Below the pieces are notes generated by a model. That model ran no database searches. It had not been told where the DNA came from and worked only from the letters and a program-made list of their open reading frames with translations. From positions 124,001 through 188,000 of the forward strand of contig LWTK01000001.1 of assembly GCA_003326205.1 (NCBI GenBank): 64,000 nucleotides of DNA. The letters run 5' to 3'. The translations under genes and the position numbers were made by a program. Below are positions 26,629-34,570 of this stretch, piece by piece; position 1 is the stretch's first letter; every line of letters begins with the position of its first letter. Source of the DNA: Nostoc sp. ATCC 43529. Lineage in GTDB: Bacteria; Cyanobacteriota; Cyanobacteriia; Cyanobacteriales; Nostocaceae.

Positions 26629-28011
26629 ATGATTAACACTGAATTATCTAAGATTGGCGAGATTATCCAACATCAGCGAGAGTTTTTTCAAACGGGTAAA
26701 ACTAAAGAGATAAATTTTCGCATTGAGCAACTGCAAAAACTCAAGCAAGCAATTATTGAACACGAGCAAGAAATAATCGAGGCATTACAAGCAGATTTAC
26801 ATAAACCAGTAGTAGAGACTTATTTGACAGAAATTGCCGTAATTAAGGAAATTGATTATGCTATCAAACATATCAAAACTTGGACGAAGCCAAAAAAAGC
26901 ACCACTTTCCTTAGACTTTTTTTCATATTCAGCCCGCATTTATCCAGAACCACTAGGAGTTGTCTTAATTATCAGCCCTTGGAACTATCCATTTCAGTTA
27001 GCAATTTCACCCTTAGTAGGTGCGATCGCCGCAGGGAATTGTGCAATTATTAAACCGTCAGAAATTGCTTCCCACACTTCCAGTATTGTCGCTAAAATTA
27101 TTACCAAATATTTTCAACCAGCTTATATTGCAGTAGTCGAAGGAGGTGTAGAAGCCAGTCAAAAACTATTAGCAGAAAAATTTGACCATATCTTTTTTAG
27201 TGGTGGGACAGCCGTCGGCAAAATTGTCATGGAAGCAGCTGCAAAACATCTGACACCAGTTACTTTAGAATTGGGCGGCAAAAGTCCTTGCATAGTCGAT
27301 ACTGACATTAATTTTGAACATACTGCCAGACGAATTACTTGGGGAAAATTTATTAATGCTGGTCAAACTTGTATTGCTCCTGACTATCTTTTAGTGGATA
27401 AAAACATCAAAAAAGATTTAATAAATAGTCTGCAAAAATCCCTAAAAGAATTTTATGGTGGCAATCCGGTAAACAGTCCTGATTATGCTAGGATTATTAG
27501 TCAAAAACACTTTGACAGATTGGTTAAGTTTCTTGAAGATGGTAAAGTTATTGTTGGCGGAGAAACAAAATCTTCACAACGTTATATTGCCCCGACAATA
27601 ATTGATAACGTTTCCTTAGAAGATTCTGTAATGCAGGAAGAAATTTTTGGGCCAATTTTGCCCATAATTGAATACAGTGATATTGCAGAAGCGATCGCTT
27701 TAATTAACTCTAGACCAAAACCCTTAGCTTTATACTTATTTTCCCAAAATAAAGACCTACAAAAGCGAGTTTTGCAGGAAACTTCATCAGGTGGAGTTTG
27801 TATCAACGATACAATCATGCATGTTGGAGTCCCATCTTTACCATTTGGAGGAGTAGGAGATAGTGGTATTGGCAACTATCATGGTAAAGCTAGTTTTGAT
27901 GCCTTTTCTCATAAAAAAAGCGTATTGCAAAACTCCTTCTGGCTGGATTTAAAGTGGCGGTATGCTCCCTATGAGAACAAATTGCCCTTAATCAAGAAAC
28001 TTTTAGGTTAA
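26629..28011 (+). CDS. Aldehyde dehydrogenase, class 3/fatty-aldehyde type
   Basis: 460 residues from ATG 26629. Key motifs: IISPWNYPFQLAISPLVGAIAAGNCAIIKPSE (cofactor and substrate site, here quoted in part as PWNYPFQL and KPSE), FFSGGTAVGK, the catalytic Glu in TLELGGKSPCIV and the catalytic Cys in NAGQTCIAPDY. Length and motif spelling fit class 3 (fatty aldehyde) dehydrogenases, similar to the cyanobacterial AldE group that oxidises fatty aldehydes or apocarotenals to acids with NAD(P). The C-terminal segment is moderately hydrophobic and may contact membranes. It ends 128 bp before a convergent gene. Confidence 0.92.
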   Translation: MINTELSKIGEIIQHQREFFQTGKTKEINFRIEQLQKLKQAIIEHEQEIIEALQADLHKPVVETYLTEIAVIKEIDYAIKHIKTWTKPKKAPLSLDFFSYSARIYPEPLGVVLIISPWNYPFQLAISPLVGAIAAGNCAIIKPSEIASHTSSIVAKIITKYFQPAYIAVVEGGVEASQKLLAEKFDHIFFSGGTAVGKIVMEAAAKHLTPVTLELGGKSPCIVDTDINFEHTARRITWGKFINAGQTCIAPDYLLVDKNIKKDLINSLQKSLKEFYGGNPVNSPDYARIISQKHFDRLVKFLEDGKVIVGGETKSSQRYIAPTIIDNVSLEDSVMQEEIFGPILPIIEYSDIAEAIALINSRPKPLALYLFSQNKDLQKRVLQETSSGGVCINDTIMHVGVPSLPFGGVGDSGIGNYHGKASFDAFSHKKSVLQNSFWLDLKWRYAPYENKLPLIKKLLG

Positions 28012-28139
28012 GAGTTAGCAGTTAGGAGTGAGGAGTTAAAACTGAGGAATTATGAGTTATGAATAATAAGTTATGACTTTAATAAAGTTGTTAATTAAAA
28101 ATTGCTAACTCCTAACTCCTCACTCCTAACTCCTAACTC
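28012..28139. repeat. Inverted pair of TAACTCC heptamer arrays between convergent genes
   Basis: GGAGTTA/GAGTTAG units on the left face CTAACTCC/CTCACTCC units on the right, so transcripts from either side could fold into a long imperfect hairpin. It sits exactly between two convergent stop codons and may work as a two-way terminator. Confidence 0.7.
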
Positions 28140-28745
28140 TTAAAACCCAAACGCGCTGCTATAACGCTCCTCTTTCCAAGGTTCACCACGGCGGTGGTAA
28201 CCATTGCGCTCCCAAAAACCTAGTTCTTCACTAGCTAAAAACTCTAAACCATTAATCCACTTAGCACTTTTCCAAGCGTAGAGGTGAGGAACAACTAACC
28301 GCATTGGGCCACCATGTTCAACTGGAAGATCTTCGCCAAAAACTTTAAAGGCAAAGAAGTTTTCTTCCCGGATAAAGTCTTCCATAGAAATATTAGTAGT
28401 GTAGCCCCCATAGCAGTGTTCCATAATGTGAGCTACTTTAGGGTCTACCTCAATTAGAGACATAAAATCTGTTACTTTAATACCAGTCCATTTGACATCG
28501 AGTTTAGACCAGCGCGTTACACAGTGGAAATCCGCTGTGAACTCATGTTCAGGTAGCGCCATAAAATCTGACCACTTAAAAGTAGCTGGTTTTGCTAAAC
28601 CCCAAACCCGAAATTCCCATTCTCCAATACTAACTTGGGGAGTTGCGCCGTAAGTTAATACAGGGAAACCTTTGGCCAAATGTTGACCTGGAGGAACACG
28701 TTCGTTGTCTTCTTTTCCTGGCTTATGAAAGAATTTTCCTAGCAT
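28140..28745 (-). CDS. Molybdopterin-dependent oxidoreductase, sulfite-oxidase-like fold
   Basis: 201 residues from ATG 28745. The sulfite-oxidase-like Mo-binding domain covers most of the protein. The Mo-ligand cysteine lies in ADFHCVTRWSKLDVKWTGI (about residues 73-91); HGGPMRLVVPHLYAWKSAKWI (about 145-165, here the part GGPMRLVVP and YAWKSAKWI) is the typical cofactor-contact segment. It lacks a Tat signal and the dimerisation domain, so it belongs to the short YuiH/MsrP-like group and is probably cytoplasmic. The substrate is unknown. The N-terminal LGKFFHKPGKEDNERVPPGQ is usual for this group. Confidence 0.87.
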   Translation of the reverse strand: MLGKFFHKPGKEDNERVPPGQHLAKGFPVLTYGATPQVSIGEWEFRVWGLAKPATFKWSDFMALPEHEFTADFHCVTRWSKLDVKWTGIKVTDFMSLIEVDPKVAHIMEHCYGGYTTNISMEDFIREENFFAFKVFGEDLPVEHGGPMRLVVPHLYAWKSAKWINGLEFLASEELGFWERNGYHRRGEPWKEERYSSAFGF

Positions 28746-29341
28746 AATGGGAGAAAAATAAGTTTTCTCAAAATATTTGCAAGCTTTTGTGCTGAGTTGT
28801 CAACAGCGGCAGATACTTTACCCTTGAATATGATTAGGGTAAAAAACATTTAAATTGTGTAGTTACTTTATCTGATTGTCTTTTATTATTTGTCATTTGC
28901 CATTTGTCCTCTTTTATAAAGTTCTGTACCTGGGGGATAAGGGAGCTAGAGGCTGGGGGACACGGCGAATCGCTACTCTATTGCCGGAAGCCAGCCCAAC
29001 TTGCGGGATCTTGCTTGTTACAGGCTTTGTACTTTCTCGTTCGTTATTTGCAAATGACCAATGACTAATAACTAATGAAAGTCTTAACCAGAGAATGTAT
29101 AACTTGGAAGCACATTAGCTTACTTAACCATTACCGGTAAATGATAGGTAATGGGTAATGGATGTTCCCAATTACTCACTACCAATTTTTCTGGATCTAA
29201 TAAGCTTGTGTAGAGTATCTATAATTCATTATCCAATCAGGAAAGCGAAGAAAAAGCATTTATCCATTAGTGATAAATTTGAGCGGTGACTTTTGCCAAT
29301 CAAATCTATCGATGCCGTTCATGCTTTTCCTGACTGGAAAA
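28746..29341. other. Intergenic with repeats and a long inverted repeat
   Basis: Contains ATTTGTCATTTGCC-like repeats (28890-28915) and GACCAATGACTAATAACTAATG (near 29050, given only in outline). GGTAATGGGTAATGG lies near 29140, and there is an inverted repeat at 29233-29337. An open frame at 28876-29064 is repeat-derived and not accepted. Confidence 0.5.
29233..29337. repeat. Inverted repeat immediately 3' of rpmF
   Basis: CCAATCAGGAAAGC (29233-29246) pairs with GCTTTTCCTGACTGG (29323-29337) with one mismatch and one bulge, enclosing about 76 bp that includes AT-rich and potential secondary hairpins. It begins five bases after the rpmF stop codon in the direction of transcription, so it could be a structured 3' end or a small MITE-like repeat. 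Confidence 0.6.
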
Positions 29342-29515
29342 TTATGATTCTTCTTCCTCTTCTTCAGCAGATGGATAAACAAATGTAGAACGCCCGGTCA
29401 AAATAGACTTGCCCAGAGAAAGAGCTTTCTGAGCTTCGATCGCAGCTTTGTGCCTCCAAGTAGCTCGGCGTTTATCTCGTTTTGATTTGGAAGTTTTCTT
29501 CTTAGGAACAGCCAT
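29342..29515 (-). CDS. rpmF: Ribosomal protein L32
   Basis: 57 residues from the ATG at 29515 ([20 protein letters not shown]), the conserved start of bacterial L32. The frame is open nine codons upstream but that sequence is not part of the family. The protein is highly basic, with a C-terminal acidic tail (AEEEEEES) that is seen in cyanobacterial members, and lacks the zinc cysteines of some other bacterial L32 proteins. It belongs to the large ribosomal subunit near the peptidyl-transferase region. Confidence 0.95.
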   Translation of the reverse strand: MAVPKKKTSKSKRDKRRATWRHKAAIEAQKALSLGKSILTGRSTFVYPSAEEEEEES

Positions 29516-29603
29516 GTCAGCAGATATCGTGATTTTTGACAACCTTTTTATTTTAGGCCATTCACTGACGCCAAGGACGCCAATTTAGCCAAGAATTAAG
29601 TAA

Positions 29604-29705
29604 AGGCATTGGGCATGGGGCATTATGAGTTTCGAGTTAGGAGTTAGGAGTTAGGAATTATCCCCTCTGCTGCCTGCTGCCTGCTCCCTGCCCCCTGCCT
29701 CCTTC
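29604..29705. repeat. Mixed heptanucleotide repeats
   Basis: Short runs of GGCATTG, GAGTTAG and CTGCCTG/CCCTGCC units lie between rpmF and the next gene; three repeat types are stacked together. Confidence 0.8.
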
Positions 29706-29715
29706 ATCCCCCTCA

Positions 29716-30162
29716 TCATTTTTCAAAGAACAGTAGCGATCGCGCGGTTTTGAAGTAAGTTGCCCAATTTTGAGCGTCGGGACGGTTGCGCCATTCTGGG
29801 CGACTGACTTCTAATGTCAGAACTGGTGCGATCGCTCCATAACTTTGTACGGAGATAATGATTGAAACATCTGTCACTAAAATATCTTGGTCGAAGCTCC
29901 GCTGAGCAGCTGCTCTCGCGGCCGCTTCGGCTCGCCGCAGAATGGTTTCGTAGTTTTCTTCTGGCAGGCGATCGATCGCTAGGTCAACTCTAGCGGTGTA
30001 AGCTCGCACAACTTGAGGGGCGATCGCTTCGGTCAAAAACCACGTAGGAACAGTAGATATAAGCAAAAATGCTAAAGGAACTATCCGGATTTTTCTGGCA
30101 ATTTGGCTAATAACTGAAAAGGAAGCGATCGATGATGGTATGTGAGCAGAAATTTGGCTCAT
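29716..30162 (-). CDS. Conserved hypothetical membrane-anchored protein (148 aa)
   Basis: 148 residues from ATG 30162. A hydrophobic segment at about residues 27-48 (VPLAFLLISTVPTWFLTEA) is probably a membrane anchor or uncleaved signal. Then comes an alanine/arginine-rich helix (ILRRAEAAARAAAQRSFDQD) and a beta-rich part (DVSIIISVQSYGAIAPVLTLEV), ending with WATYFKTARSLLFF. The composition and codon use match neighbours. I do not recognise the domain; it is likely a cyanobacterial family facing the periplasm. Confidence 0.65.
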   Translation of the reverse strand: MSQISAHIPSSIASFSVISQIARKIRIVPLAFLLISTVPTWFLTEAIAPQVVRAYTARVDLAIDRLPEENYETILRRAEAAARAAAQRSFDQDILVTDVSIIISVQSYGAIAPVLTLEVSRPEWRNRPDAQNWATYFKTARSLLFFEK

Positions 30163-30362
30163 GACCTTGTAGCTCCTAAATAACGATTTGTAATTGAAAT
30201 TAGGTGAAAGTATTTTCCGGTCAATTAACGTAATAAAAATTACATTTTATCCTAAGATTCGATGAGAATCACCTAGACTAGAAAACATCAGGTTAGCTTT
30301 GTTTTTTGGACAAAGCCAACCGCAATTTTCAGACCAGCAAACAATAACCGACAAAGAGCGGG

Positions 30363-32246
30363 ATGGCAAATTACTGGGCGATCGCTATTGGCATCAATCA
30401 ATATCAGTTATTTCAACCTTTAAGTTGTGCCCAAGCAGATGCTGAGGCATTAAAGGATATTTTGGTGGCAGAGGCAGGTTTTGTCCCCGAACATTGCCTG
30501 CTAATGACAGATACGTCACCACCAATCAAAGATAGATCCACCTATCCGACTAAAGAAAATATTTTGCTGCTGCTTGAGGATTTGGCCGCGACATGTTGGC
30601 AACCACAAGACTATTTATGGTTATTTTTTAGCGGTTATGGGGTCAACTACAAAGGCAAAGATTACTTAATGCCGGCGGAGGGTAACCCCGAACTAGTGCC
30701 AGAGACAGGCATAGAATTGCGATCGCTAATGCAAAGTCTCCAACTAGCTGAATTGAATGTCTTGCTACTGCTTGATATTAACCGTGCTTTTGGCACCCAA
30801 GCAGATGCTCCCGTAGGCGAAGAAACCATAGAACTAGCTCAAGAATTAGAACTTGCGACAATTTTTTCTTGTCAACCAGAGCAGTTTTCCCACGAGAGTA
30901 GCGAATTAGGTCACGGATTTTTTACAGCAGCATTGTTAGAAGCTTTGCGTTCTGGTAACGGCAACAACTTGGCAGATTTAGAAAGTTACCTGAGCCTTCT
31001 GGTGCCAAAACTATGCCAGCACCACTGGCGTCCCATCCAAAACCCTGCCATCATCATCCCATCAAAACCGCAAGTAATCTTACCAAAATTGGCAATAGGA
31101 AGCGATTTGGAATCAGAAGCGGTGATTTATCCAGAAGAATCCTTTGCCATTGCCCTAGCAGCACCCCCCCTGGGCGATCCCCCTCAAAATCAGGGCAGAT
31201 GGGGAGAAACAACTATTAACTCCAAAGTCCAAAAGTCTAATCGCAAACAAATCCAGCAGTCGTCTGCTGGCTTGGTTTCCCAGTCGCAAGGAAACACAAA
31301 TCCACCACCAGAAACTTCCATAGGAATGAATACGAAGGGAAGATTTATCCCTGACTCCTCCCAAGCCCACGTCTCTCAATTCCCACAAAATCATTCAAAT
31401 ACGCCTTTGTGGAAACAGTTTATTTTATGGGGTGGAGGCAGTTTGGTAGTAGCAGGTTTAATCGCGGTAGTTTTTCTGCGTAATCAAGAAACTTTTAGAA
31501 TTAAGGAAATATCAAGCAGAACGCCCAATGCTACTGCCAGTAGTCCCCAGGCTTTCCAGAATTTACCAAATGACCCCTCGATAATTAGAACCAGCCAACC
31601 AGTTAGACCAAAAAATCAATCTAGCGCCCAAACAGCCTTGAGTTCCGAGTCGCAAAAGCGCAATCAAGCAGTATTAGACCTGGCGAAAATGTCGCTGCAA
31701 GAAACTCAGGCTAGCGATTTGAGTTTAGCGATCGCTACAGCTAGGAGAATTAAACCTGGTGAGCCATTGTACGAGCAAGCTCAGGAAAATATTAAGATTT
31801 GGAGCCGGATGATTTTAGATTTAGCAGAGGGTCGTGCTAAGCAAAGACAGTATGCTAGCGCTATTGCTGCCGCTCGATTAATCACCAAAAACGAGCCGCT
31901 TTATGCTAAAGCACAAGCGGCAATTAATTTATGGCGGCTAGAAGGCAAGCAGTATGTCAGTAACACAACTCTTTTAGATGCAGCTAACGCCTTAATTCAG
32001 CCCGGACAAGCGTCTACTTACAATCGGGCGATCGAAGTTGCCAAAAAAGTACCACCAGGTCAACCAGGCTTTGATACCGCCCAAAAATCAATCGATAAAT
32101 GGAGTGAGAAAATTTTAGATCTCGCTAAGCGTCGCGCCGCCCAAGGAGAACTCAATGCCGCAATTGAAACTGCTACTTTAGTGCCAGAGGAGACAGCTTC
32201 TTACGAAGATGCTCAGGATGCTATCCAAAAATGGCGAAAAAAATAG
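30363..32246 (+). CDS. Pseudo-orthocaspase with C-terminal repeat region
   Basis: 627 residues from ATG 30363. Residues 1-240 follow the caspase-like (C14) fold: YWAIAIGINQY at the start, ADAEALKDIL, then LFFSGYGVNYKGKDYLMP and LLLLDINRAFG. In active members these last two motifs read SGHG and DSCxAG, so the catalytic His is Tyr and the Cys is Asn. It should therefore be inactive as a protease. A polar linker leads to one TM helix at about 357-373 (FILWGGGSLVVAGLIAVVFL). Behind it are three or four degenerate units of about 45-50 residues (SLAIATARRIKPGEPLYEQA and relatives) that resemble TPR-like helical pairs. Orientation is probably caspase domain inside and repeats outside. A scaffold or sensor role is inferred. 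Confidence 0.87.
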   Translation: MANYWAIAIGINQYQLFQPLSCAQADAEALKDILVAEAGFVPEHCLLMTDTSPPIKDRSTYPTKENILLLLEDLAATCWQPQDYLWLFFSGYGVNYKGKDYLMPAEGNPELVPETGIELRSLMQSLQLAELNVLLLLDINRAFGTQADAPVGEETIELAQELELATIFSCQPEQFSHESSELGHGFFTAALLEALRSGNGNNLADLESYLSLLVPKLCQHHWRPIQNPAIIIPSKPQVILPKLAIGSDLESEAVIYPEESFAIALAAPPLGDPPQNQGRWGETTINSKVQKSNRKQIQQSSAGLVSQSQGNTNPPPETSIGMNTKGRFIPDSSQAHVSQFPQNHSNTPLWKQFILWGGGSLVVAGLIAVVFLRNQETFRIKEISSRTPNATASSPQAFQNLPNDPSIIRTSQPVRPKNQSSAQTALSSESQKRNQAVLDLAKMSLQETQASDLSLAIATARRIKPGEPLYEQAQENIKIWSRMILDLAEGRAKQRQYASAIAAARLITKNEPLYAKAQAAINLWRLEGKQYVSNTTLLDAANALIQPGQASTYNRAIEVAKKVPPGQPGFDTAQKSIDKWSEKILDLAKRRAAQGELNAAIETATLVPEETASYEDAQDAIQKWRKK

Positions 32247-32383
32247 TTAGGAGTTAGGAGTTGGGAGTTATAAGTTAAAAGTTAAGAGTTATAAGTTTTA
32301 TTTTTAACTCTTGACTCCTAACTAACTCTTAATTCCTCACTTCTCACTCATAACTAATTCCTAACTCCTGACTCCTAAGTTAA
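32247..32383. repeat. Inverted TAACTCC/GGAGTTA arrays between convergent genes
   Basis: GGAGTTA and AAGAGTTATAAG units on the left and CTAACTCC/TAACTCTT units on the right can pair with each other. It lies between two convergent genes, as at 28012-28139. Confidence 0.7.
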
Positions 32384-32761
32384 TTAACAGTACTGCGATA
32401 CATCTTCGCCACATTCATCGGCTAGATAACACAGCGCTCGGAAACGTAAACCAACCACTTCTTCGTATAAGGGGTTGAGCTTACACATGGGCGGGATGTG
32501 AAATAGGGTTTTGCCGAATAATTTGACATCTCGCTCAAAGGGGCACTGAGATGGAATCAGTTTACACAAGCGGTGAGCTAGTTGGCGATCGTGGACTTGA
32601 ATGCTATCTACCCGCTGCTTTAAAGGTTGAAGAATGTTCCAGTGGGGCTTGGAAACAGGACGGCCTAGCTGGGTTACTCGATCTTCATTAGTCTCTGATT
32701 GATTGATTGAGACCCAGCTTGCCAGAAAAATATTTTTTGTGGTATTATCAAATACCTTCAT
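32384..32761 (-). CDS. Mo-dependent nitrogenase C-terminal domain family protein
   Basis: 125 residues from ATG 32761. The block IPSQCPFERDVKLFGKTLFH and the stretch PPMCKLNPLYEEVVGLRFRA with the end CYLADECGEDVSQYC match the cyanobacterial family named after a Mo-nitrogenase C-terminus (PF06967 by memory). Six cysteines in the last 65 residues could bind metal. Stand-alone copies are common in cyanobacteria, often outside nif clusters, and their function is not known. No nif gene is nearby, so the name should not be taken as evidence for a nitrogen-fixation role. Confidence 0.85.
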   Translation of the reverse strand: MKVFDNTTKNIFLASWVSINQSETNEDRVTQLGRPVSKPHWNILQPLKQRVDSIQVHDRQLAHRLCKLIPSQCPFERDVKLFGKTLFHIPPMCKLNPLYEEVVGLRFRALCYLADECGEDVSQYC

Positions 32762-33256
32762 GGTTAATCCTCTGTATTATTGAGGCTGTTCACCTATCTG
32801 GTGAATGTATACAACGTGGCAACGAACTTTCCGGAATATTCGTGTCCTGACTCTGATATAATGTAATACCCGATTAGCCACTTCAGTCAGAAACTGATTT
32901 ATTACTACGTTAAGTTAACCGCAATTTTCGCGGGATCGGTAGTGTAGTAATGTAATCTTGTTCGTAGCTTGACACAGTTTAAATTTTAATGAAGACATCC
33001 ACCATTGGGTAGGTTTTAGTTTAACATTTACAAAACTTAAAATGAAATGTTTTTGAAAGTATTTTTTGTAAGTAGGAATAACAGTAATGCCGTGGTGGGC
33101 TGTCTTCCGTCTCTGTGTTTTCGCGCTGTTGGGTGTTTGTAAGCTGTTAATTGCTAGCTCAATGCGGTAGAGACACAGAGAAAAATTCCTCTTAGCCTTG
33201 AGTATGAGGCTATCCCAACAAAGTCTGCCTAACTAGAATAATCAGGCTAATATTTA
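32762..33256. other. Intergenic between divergent genes
   Basis: 495 bp without a credible ORF. A weak inverted repeat TCTCTGTGT (about 33110) and ACACAGAGA (about 33173) could form a stem upstream of the permease gene. No assigned promoter. Confidence 0.4.
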
Positions 33257-34453
33257 GTGATTTTTCTGCAATTTGCTACATATAGTGTCTTAGGGCTAAC
33301 TTACCTGGGGTTAGCATTGGGCTACATTCCGGGCTTACGCATGAACCGTGCCACCATTGCTTTAGTCGGTTCTGCTTTTTTAATTGCTTTAGGTGTTTTA
33401 AATTTACAGGAGGCATGGGAGGCTATCGATGCTAATACCATCGTGTTTCTGTTGAGCATGATGGTAGTGAACGCCAACTTATTCTATGCAGGGTTTTTTC
33501 GGCGATCGCTATCTGTAATACTGAGTGTGACTCGCAGTCCTTTAGGTTTGCTGATTGCTTTAACTTTTGCCAGTGGTATCCTTTCAGCCTTTTTTCTCAA
33601 TGACACCATAGCGCTGATTTTTACACCCTTAACCTTGAGCCTGACTCAAACTTTGGGTTTAAATCCGATACCTTATTTACTAGCGATCGCTGGTGCAACT
33701 AACATAGGCTCAGTAGCAACCTTGAGCGGCAATCCTCAAAATATCCTCATAGGTTCCTTTTCAGCTATTCCCTACCTAGATTTTCTGCGTGTATTAGCTC
33801 CTGTTGCCCTTTTAGGCTTGGTATTTCAGGTAGGATTACTGTGGGTACTTTATCCAGATGTGCGCTCAATCAAACCACGCCAAGTATTACCCAGCACCAA
33901 CCAACGTATTTTTAAACCTTTATTTAATAAAACATTAGTAATTACAGCTGGGTTGCTGATTGCATTTACTGTCGGCTTACCCTTAGCTGAGTCTGCTTTA
34001 GTTGCTGCTAGCTTGTTGCTAATCACTCGCCGGGTTAAACCCCAACGGATTTTGCAAAAACTGGATTGGAATCTGCTGGTAATGTTTTCTGGATTATTTA
34101 TCTTGACGCGAGTCACCCAGAAATTGAATTTACTCCAGCCGTTTACCCACGCCGTTAACTCTGCTGCGAGTTTTTTGGGTGTAACTGTTGTTTTGTCTAA
34201 CTTAATTTCTAATGTACCTGCTGTACTCCTACTGCATCCCGTGATTCCTCAGGGTAATACCAAGTATTGGCTATTACTGGCAGCCGGTTCGACCTTGGCA
34301 GGTAATTTGACTTTGTTTGGTTCAGTTGCCAACTTGATAGTTGTAGAAGCTGCTGCTGATTTAGGTTACAAGCTAACTTTCTGGGAACATCTGAGATTTG
34401 GAGTACCAGTCACACTGTGTACTCTACTTTTAACGTACCTCTGGGTTCATTGA
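33257..34453 (+). CDS. SLC13/ArsB-type permease
   Basis: 398 residues from GTG 33257, the only start that keeps the first transmembrane segment near the N-terminus. About 10-11 hydrophobic helices are visible. Conserved ion-transporter motifs include LSAFFLNDTIALIFTPL (about 110-126) and TNIGSVATLSGNPQNILIG (about 148-166) in the first half, and VLSNLISNVPAVLLL plus AGNLTLFGSVANLIVVE in the second, giving the inverted-repeat organisation of the family. It should carry an anion (arsenite, dicarboxylate or sulfate-like) across the inner membrane with a cation gradient. The substrate cannot be fixed from the sequence. Confidence 0.87.
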   Translation: MIFLQFATYSVLGLTYLGLALGYIPGLRMNRATIALVGSAFLIALGVLNLQEAWEAIDANTIVFLLSMMVVNANLFYAGFFRRSLSVILSVTRSPLGLLIALTFASGILSAFFLNDTIALIFTPLTLSLTQTLGLNPIPYLLAIAGATNIGSVATLSGNPQNILIGSFSAIPYLDFLRVLAPVALLGLVFQVGLLWVLYPDVRSIKPRQVLPSTNQRIFKPLFNKTLVITAGLLIAFTVGLPLAESALVAASLLLITRRVKPQRILQKLDWNLLVMFSGLFILTRVTQKLNLLQPFTHAVNSAASFLGVTVVLSNLISNVPAVLLLHPVIPQGNTKYWLLLAAGSTLAGNLTLFGSVANLIVVEAAADLGYKLTFWEHLRFGVPVTLCTLLLTYLWVH

Positions 34454-34570
34454 GGATGTCTGGCTTAATGACACTCGATACCGTCCAATGCTTTCTCTAA
34501 ATCTCACACCAAAGCGCAAAGACCCTCCAAAAAACTTTGCGTCTCTGCGCCTTTGCGTGAGCTTCTTATC

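Noticed and set aside
28876..29064. 62-codon plus-strand frame
   Set aside because: Begins and ends in ATTTGTC/ATTTGCC and GACTAAT repeats; no protein-like core.
32384..32761. Evidence for a nitrogenase cluster
   Set aside because: Only the stand-alone C-terminal-domain family protein is present; no nif structural or assembly gene is in the window.
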